This document shows, piece by piece, positions 31,491 to 35,102 of a stretch of 35,102 nt of DNA. Source of the DNA: an uncultured Collinsella sp. Its GTDB lineage: Bacteria; Actinomycetota; Coriobacteriia; Coriobacteriales; Coriobacteriaceae. The stretch covers positions 1-35,102 of the forward strand of contig UPXY01000018.1 in NCBI GenBank assembly GCA_900538305.1, in the 5' to 3' direction. The first letter of the stretch is position 1, and every line of letters starts with the position of its first letter. Below the pieces are notes generated by a model, which did not search any database, had not been told where the DNA came from, and saw only the letters and a program-made list of their open reading frames with translations. The position numbers and the translations under genes are program-made.

Positions 31491-31500
31491 GGGGGCTGCC

Positions 31501-32361
31501 ATGGGATTCGACGTATCGATCCTGGGCTTTGGAGATAACGTCGTCGACCGCTACGAGCATCTGGGCATCATGTATCCCGGCGGTAACGCGGTGAACGTCG
31601 CGGTGTATGCGCAGCGTCTCGGGGCGGCGCGCTCTGCGTACATGGGCATCTTCGGCACGGACGATGCTGCCGAGCACGTGATTGAGAGCCTTGCCGATGA
31701 AGGCGTGGAACTCGTACGCTGCCGGCAGGAGATCGGCGAGAACGGCGCGTCGAGCGTGACGGTGGAGGCGGGCGAGCGCGTGTTCCTCGGTTCGAACCAG
31801 GGTGGGATCCGCGGGAGGTCGCGCTATGTGCTCGATCGCTTCGCCCTTGAATACGTGCGTGGCTTCGACGTGCTGCATACCGGCAGCTACTGCTTCACGG
31901 AGCGCGAGCTGCCGGCGGTGCGTGCGGCGGGCGTGCCGGTGAGCTTCGATTTCTCAGAGGATTCCATCGATTCGTATGTGGAGGACGTAGCGCCGTTCGT
32001 GGACTTCGCCTTCTACTCTGCGGAAGACGAGGCGAGCGACGACGTGGTGGGCGAGCACCTGCGGTGGCTCTGCAACCTGGGACCTGGTATCGCCGTGGCG
32101 ACGCGGGGCGAGCGGGGATCGGTTGCGTTCGACGGCGAGCGTTTCTTCGAGCAGCCCATCAAGCCGGCCGCGACGGTGCGCGACACGATGGGCGCCGGAG
32201 ATTCGTTCATCGCAGCGTTTCTGCTGGGATATCTTGATGCTTGCAAGCAAGGGAAGGCGCGCGACGACGCCGTTGCCCGCGCGCTCGACGGCGCCGCTTC
32301 TTTCGCTGCCGAGGTTTGCGGCATCGAGGGCGCGTGGGGCCATCCCAAGTGCTTCGCGTAG
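31501..32361 (+). CDS. frlD: PfkB-family sugar kinase, FrlD-like
   Basis: 286-residue ribokinase-fold kinase. It begins LGFGDNVVDRYEH...YPGGNAVNVAVYAQRLG, matching the FrlD start (GDNCVDIYP...SGGNAVNVAVY). The catalytic motif is DTMGAGDSFIAAFLLG, with D234 as base. FDFSEDSIDSY and the ATRGERGSVAFDG nucleotide-binding strand also agree. FrlD phosphorylates fructoselysine at C6 so that FrlB can cleave it. The gene follows the SIS gene by ten bases with AAGGGGG ahead of the ATG. The substrate may be a different glycated amine, but the sequence pair with the FrlB-like gene is strong support for this pathway. Confidence 0.88.
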   Translation: MGFDVSILGFGDNVVDRYEHLGIMYPGGNAVNVAVYAQRLGAARSAYMGIFGTDDAAEHVIESLADEGVELVRCRQEIGENGASSVTVEAGERVFLGSNQGGIRGRSRYVLDRFALEYVRGFDVLHTGSYCFTERELPAVRAAGVPVSFDFSEDSIDSYVEDVAPFVDFAFYSAEDEASDDVVGEHLRWLCNLGPGIAVATRGERGSVAFDGERFFEQPIKPAATVRDTMGAGDSFIAAFLLGYLDACKQGKARDDAVARALDGAASFAAEVCGIEGAWGHPKCFA

Positions 32362-32394
32362 TGCGCGCCCCTGCCTCGTTTCGCGCTCGGTTGG

Positions 32395-32466
32395 GAAATC
32401 CGGGCAGGAACTGGCGTGTGTATCGAGATAATGGTTGAGGTACACGCCAGTTCCTGCCCGGATTTC
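32395..32466. repeat. Hairpin element, copy 2 (25-bp perfect stem)
   Basis: Bases 32395-32419 and 32442-32466 are exact reverse complements (25 bp, starting GAAATCCGGGCAGGAACTGG), loop 22. It would be among the most stable hairpins in the window. It follows the kinase gene by 33 bases and has no U-run. Homologous to the element at 29701-29768; together they flank the aldolase-SIS-kinase module. Confidence 0.85.
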
Positions 32467-32538
32467 AAGGCGAAAACGGCGCCCGGGACGGTGTCGCATC
32501 ATTGCAGTAGCAGATTCGGAAGGGAAAGGAACAGCGTC

Positions 32539-33375
32539 ATGTCCATCAAGGCCATCGCGCTCGATATCGACGGCACGCTTACCAACGACGAAAAGCGCAT
32601 CACGCCGCGCACAAAGGAGGTGCTGCTTGCCGCTGCGCGTGCGGGCATCACGCTCATCCTTGCTTCGGGACGCCCCGCGCATGGCTTGCGCGCGCTCGCC
32701 CATGAGCTCGAGCTCGACCGCTACCATGGTATGCTCGTCGCCTACAACGGCTCGCAGGTACGCGATGCTACCACCGGGGAGCTCCTGTTCGACCAAGCGA
32801 TTCCCGTCGAGGATGCCCGTGCAGTTCTCGAGCATCTGCAGGGCTTCGACGTCATCCCCATGCTCGTCGACGCCGACCGCCTGTATATCGAGGACGCCTA
32901 TCGCTGCACTATCTACCACAAGGGCGAGCCGAAGAACATCGTCAAATACGAGCGTGATGCCTGTGGCTTGCGCATCCATGAGGTGCGTTCGCTTCTGGAT
33001 TGGTGTATCACGCCGCAGAACAAGATTCTCACCGCAGGTACGGATTCCTATCTTGCCGAGCACCACGAGGCCATGGCAGCTCCTTTCGCCGACCGCCTGA
33101 GCTGCATGTTCACAGCCGACTTCTATTTCGAGTTCACCGCGCGCGGTATCGACAAGGCCCGTGCCCTCACCCATGCGCTGCCCGAGCGCGGCATCGACCC
33201 CGCCGAGCTTATCGCGTTCGGCGACGGCCAGAACGACATTCCCATGCTCAAGCTTGCCGGCACGGGTATTGCCATGGCGAACGCGACGGATGAAGTGAAG
33301 CGCGCGGCGGATATGGTGACGTGTTCGAACAACGAGGACGGCATCGCCGCGGCGCTCGAGGAGCTGCTGGGTTAG
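32539..33375 (+). CDS. Cof-type HAD phosphatase
   Basis: 278 residues, HAD subfamily IIB. Motif I AIALDIDGTLTNDEKRI, motif II TLILASGRPAHGL, Lys in ARGIDKARALTHAL, motif IV IAFGDGQNDIPML. AAAGGA lies nine bases ahead of the ATG. Such enzymes hydrolyse sugar phosphates or related compounds, relieving phosphosugar stress, which would suit a deglycase pathway. Substrate unknown. Confidence 0.92.
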   Translation: MSIKAIALDIDGTLTNDEKRITPRTKEVLLAAARAGITLILASGRPAHGLRALAHELELDRYHGMLVAYNGSQVRDATTGELLFDQAIPVEDARAVLEHLQGFDVIPMLVDADRLYIEDAYRCTIYHKGEPKNIVKYERDACGLRIHEVRSLLDWCITPQNKILTAGTDSYLAEHHEAMAAPFADRLSCMFTADFYFEFTARGIDKARALTHALPERGIDPAELIAFGDGQNDIPMLKLAGTGIAMANATDEVKRAADMVTCSNNEDGIAAALEELLG

Positions 33376-33578
33376 CGCTGCCTGGCCGAGGCTATGTTGT
33401 TCGCTCAAGGTTCTCATGGTTTTCCGGTTTGGTTGATTTGAGGTCGGCCATGCACGGTCTCCGGTGCGATTCGTCGCTTGCAGGGCGGATTGCTGCAGGC
33501 CGACAATTTGGCCGTGCCGAAGGCCGATGCTGCTGCACGCCGAGCCGTTCTTGCCGTGCTGCCTGGGCAGGCATAAGG

Positions 33579-33584
33579 TATGAT
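33579..33584 (+). promoter_or_regulatory. Candidate -10 element before the last HAD gene
   Basis: TATGAT lies 34 bases ahead of the HAD start at 33619, at the end of a 243-base gap that holds no gene I can support. No matching -35 at normal spacing. Suggests that HAD and gntR (33619-35019) form their own transcript. Confidence 0.3.
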
Positions 33585-33618
33585 AGTGATGCGGTCGCAT
33601 TCTACGCAAGGAGGTACG

Positions 33619-34281
33619 ATGTCCGCGCAGGCTTCGTTTCGCGCCGTGATCTTCGATATGGACGGCGTGATCGTCGATTCCGAGTACGCCTACGCCCAGG
33701 AGGAGCGTGCATTTCTCGATGCATTCGGGATCGAGGTATCGGATGAGGAGATAGCCCAGACCGTTGGCTGCTCGCACGAGACGTTCAACCAGACAGTCGC
33801 TGAGTGGTGGGAGCGCGGCGGGTACGGAACGTTTACGCCCGAGGAGGCGATCGCGCGCTTCAACGAGTGGGGCAAGGACTACGTCTACGACTATCGCGCG
33901 CTCATGAATCCCGGCGTCCCGGAGACGCTCGACGCCCTGCGCGCACGGGGTCTTCGCCTGGCACTCGCATCTTCTTCGCCTATGGACAACATCCGCGAAG
34001 TACTCCAGGCGTGTGGGATCGAGGACTCGTTCGAGGTCATCGTGAGCGGCGAGCAGTTCCACGAGAGCAAGCCCAACCCCGAGATCTACCTGCATACTTG
34101 CGAGGTGCTTGGGCTCGATCCGAGTGCATGCTGTTGCGTGGAGGACTCGCCCTACGGCATCGAGGCGGGTAAACGGGCGGGGCTCACGGTGTTCGCGAAG
34201 CGCGAGAGCAGGTTTCCCTTCTCGCAGGATAAAGCGGATGTGATCATCGACACGGTTTCGGGGATCCTCGAGGTGATATAG
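33619..34281 (+). CDS. HAD phosphatase, beta-phosphoglucomutase-like (2)
   Basis: 220 residues, HAD subfamily IA. Motif I VIFDMDGVIVDSEYAYAQ, motif II LALASSSPMDNI, motif III Lys in ESKPNPEIYL, motif IV CVEDSPYGIEAGKRAG. Paralogue of the protein at 28980. The ATG has AAGGAGG with four to five bases of spacing. Its stop codon is immediately followed by the ATG of the gntR gene, so the pair is cotranscribed, which suggests that its substrate or product is linked to the signal sensed by that regulator. Confidence 0.92.
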   Translation: MSAQASFRAVIFDMDGVIVDSEYAYAQEERAFLDAFGIEVSDEEIAQTVGCSHETFNQTVAEWWERGGYGTFTPEEAIARFNEWGKDYVYDYRALMNPGVPETLDALRARGLRLALASSSPMDNIREVLQACGIEDSFEVIVSGEQFHESKPNPEIYLHTCEVLGLDPSACCCVEDSPYGIEAGKRAGLTVFAKRESRFPFSQDKADVIIDTVSGILEVI

Positions 34282-35019
34282 ATGGCTTGCCGTCGGGAGA
34301 AGGAATCGTCCGTCCCGCTCTATCAGCACGTGATGCATGAAATTCGTAGCAAGATCGAATCGGGCGAGTATCAGTCGGGTAGCCAGATCCCGACCGAGCT
34401 CGAGCTTTCGACGGATTATAACGTGGGAAGGGTCACAGTTCGCCGCGCTATCGAAGAGCTGGTGGGGGAGGGTCTGCTCACCAAGCAGCAGGGGCGCGGA
34501 ACATTTGTGAACGCGCCCAAGCTCATGCGCAAGGTGCAGTTCGGGGCGGATGTGCGCAGCTTCAGCGCAGCGTGTCGAGATGACGGCATGGAGCCGAATG
34601 CCGAGCTCATCGCGCGTTATTCTGCTCCCGTCGGCGGTGATATCGCTGAATTCTTGAGTCTTGACCCGGGGTGTGAGGTGCTGGTCGTGGAACGCCTGCG
34701 CACAGCGAACAATATTCCGGTGCTGCTCGATAGGAGCTTCTTCCCGCACGATAGGTTTTCGTTTCTCGAGGACGCCAAGCTCGATGGACAGGTCTCGATT
34801 TTCGCGGAGATCTGCGCGCAGACGGGAAGTTATCCCAAGCAGGCTCCGGGGAGGACCATCGAGATCGTGCGCGCCGGGCAGGAGGTAGCGGAGGCGCTCG
34901 ACGTGCCCGTAGACGAGCCGCTGTTCCTCATGAAGTCGAACTTCCTCGACGCGTCTGGTGAGGCGTTTTTTGTGGGCTGGCAGTACGTAGTGGGGTCGCG
35001 CTTCAGGTTGAGCACGTGA
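34282..35019 (+). CDS. GntR/HutC-family regulator (fourth)
   Basis: 245 residues. The HTH is at about 10-75 (PLYQHVMHEIRSKIESGEYQ, IPTELELSTDYNVGRVTVRRAIEEL, KQQGRGTFV). The UTRA domain runs from about 90 to the end and finishes VGWQYVVGSRFRLST. The start codon directly abuts the HAD stop and has GAGGTGAT upstream within the HAD reading frame. It is similar to the first GntR at 17504 in HTH wing and C-terminal motif. Probable regulator of the MFS-to-kinase operon or of its own HAD-gntR unit; a cognate operator could not be singled out. Confidence 0.93.
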   Translation: MACRREKESSVPLYQHVMHEIRSKIESGEYQSGSQIPTELELSTDYNVGRVTVRRAIEELVGEGLLTKQQGRGTFVNAPKLMRKVQFGADVRSFSAACRDDGMEPNAELIARYSAPVGGDIAEFLSLDPGCEVLVVERLRTANNIPVLLDRSFFPHDRFSFLEDAKLDGQVSIFAEICAQTGSYPKQAPGRTIEIVRAGQEVAEALDVPVDEPLFLMKSNFLDASGEAFFVGWQYVVGSRFRLST

Positions 35020-35026
35020 GACCTTG

Positions 35027-35050
35027 ACGCCGACCGGGAAGCCCCGGCGT
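35027..35050 (+). terminator. Possible terminator after the fourth gntR
   Basis: ACGCCG (35027-35032) pairs with CGGCGT (35045-35050), with a further GGG and CCC in the loop, followed by TCCCCTT. The stem is GC-rich but the U-run is poor. Confidence 0.4.
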
Positions 35051-35102
35051 TCCCCTTCGCTTGTCCTCGGCGCATGGCCGCCGCCCGGGAAACCGCCTTC
35101 GG

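Noticed and set aside
29701..32466. Composite transposon formed by the two hairpin elements
   Set aside because: The elements are inverted repeats of themselves, far too short for an IS, and no transposase or target duplication was found.
33376..33618. Possible small RNA or tRNA gene in the gap before the last HAD gene
   Set aside because: No cloverleaf, no terminator and no conserved motif could be recognised; only a lone -10-like hexamer.
31954..34749. A very long open frame on the minus strand (about 930 codons) opposite the kinase, HAD and gntR genes
   Set aside because: It runs antisense to several genes with clear family motifs and its protein is low-complexity Arg/His/Ala-rich; typical of GC-rich DNA with biased codons.

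Overview
This is a GC-rich, gene-dense bacterial chromosome segment. The gene content (mannose-family PTS, a Y-family polymerase with a YolD-like partner, several GntR/UTRA regulators, many Cof/HAD phosphatases), the strong AGGAGG-type ribosome binding sites, the frequent GTG starts and the short GTCCCC..TGGC palindromes between genes suggest a gut actinobacterium of the Coriobacteriia, Collinsella-like. This placement is inference; there is no rRNA or other phylogenetic marker gene here. I saw no tRNA, rRNA, CRISPR array, transposase, integrase or phage gene.

Region 1, bases 1-17400, is housekeeping DNA in short operons on both strands. It holds an HD hydrolase and FolB (folate side), a duplicated small membrane protein, a YgjP-like metallopeptidase, an FKBP isomerase, a Fur-family regulator, an acylphosphatase, a Gfo/Idh/MocA oxidoreductase, RNase HI, a 39-residue membrane peptide, endonuclease IV, a Tat-exported NagZ lipoprotein and an iron-dependent alcohol dehydrogenase. 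After these come a Cof phosphatase, a Y-family DNA polymerase overlapping a YolD-like gene behind a LexA (SOS) box, a transglutaminase-like protein, glucose-6-phosphate isomerase and an EamA transporter.

Region 2, bases 17450-35020, looks like one catabolic island for glycated amines (Amadori products such as fructoselysine or glucoselysine) or closely related amino-sugar conjugates. It carries three SIS-domain proteins of the FrlB/GfrF/AgaS type (18623, 20686 minus strand, 30522), a FrlC-like epimerase (24080), a FrlD-like PfkB kinase (31501) and a complete mannose-family PTS (IIA-IIB-IIC-IID, 24931-27501). It also has an MFS permease, an EamA permease, three HAD phosphatases, a DERA-like class I aldolase and four GntR/UTRA repressors. 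The likely logic is uptake and phosphorylation by the PTS, or uptake by the MFS permease followed by the kinase, then epimerisation by the FrlC-like protein and cleavage by the SIS deglycases to a hexose 6-phosphate that can enter glycolysis. The aldolase and the paired HAD phosphatases are not part of the textbook frl or gfr pathways and are the least explained members.

Regulation is visible in the DNA. A palindrome family around ATATAACGTTATAT lies in front of the first gntR, twice in front of the first SIS gene, and in front of the MFS-led operon, so it may define one regulon across 10 kb. A different operator pair, TTTTTCATACCA and its exact inverse, brackets the PTS operon promoter. Two divergent promoters overlap between the second SIS gene and the two tandem gntR genes. 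Strong Rho-independent terminators follow the alcohol dehydrogenase, the first SIS gene and PTS IID. Two related hairpin elements (29701-29766 and 32395-32466) flank the aldolase-SIS-kinase module.
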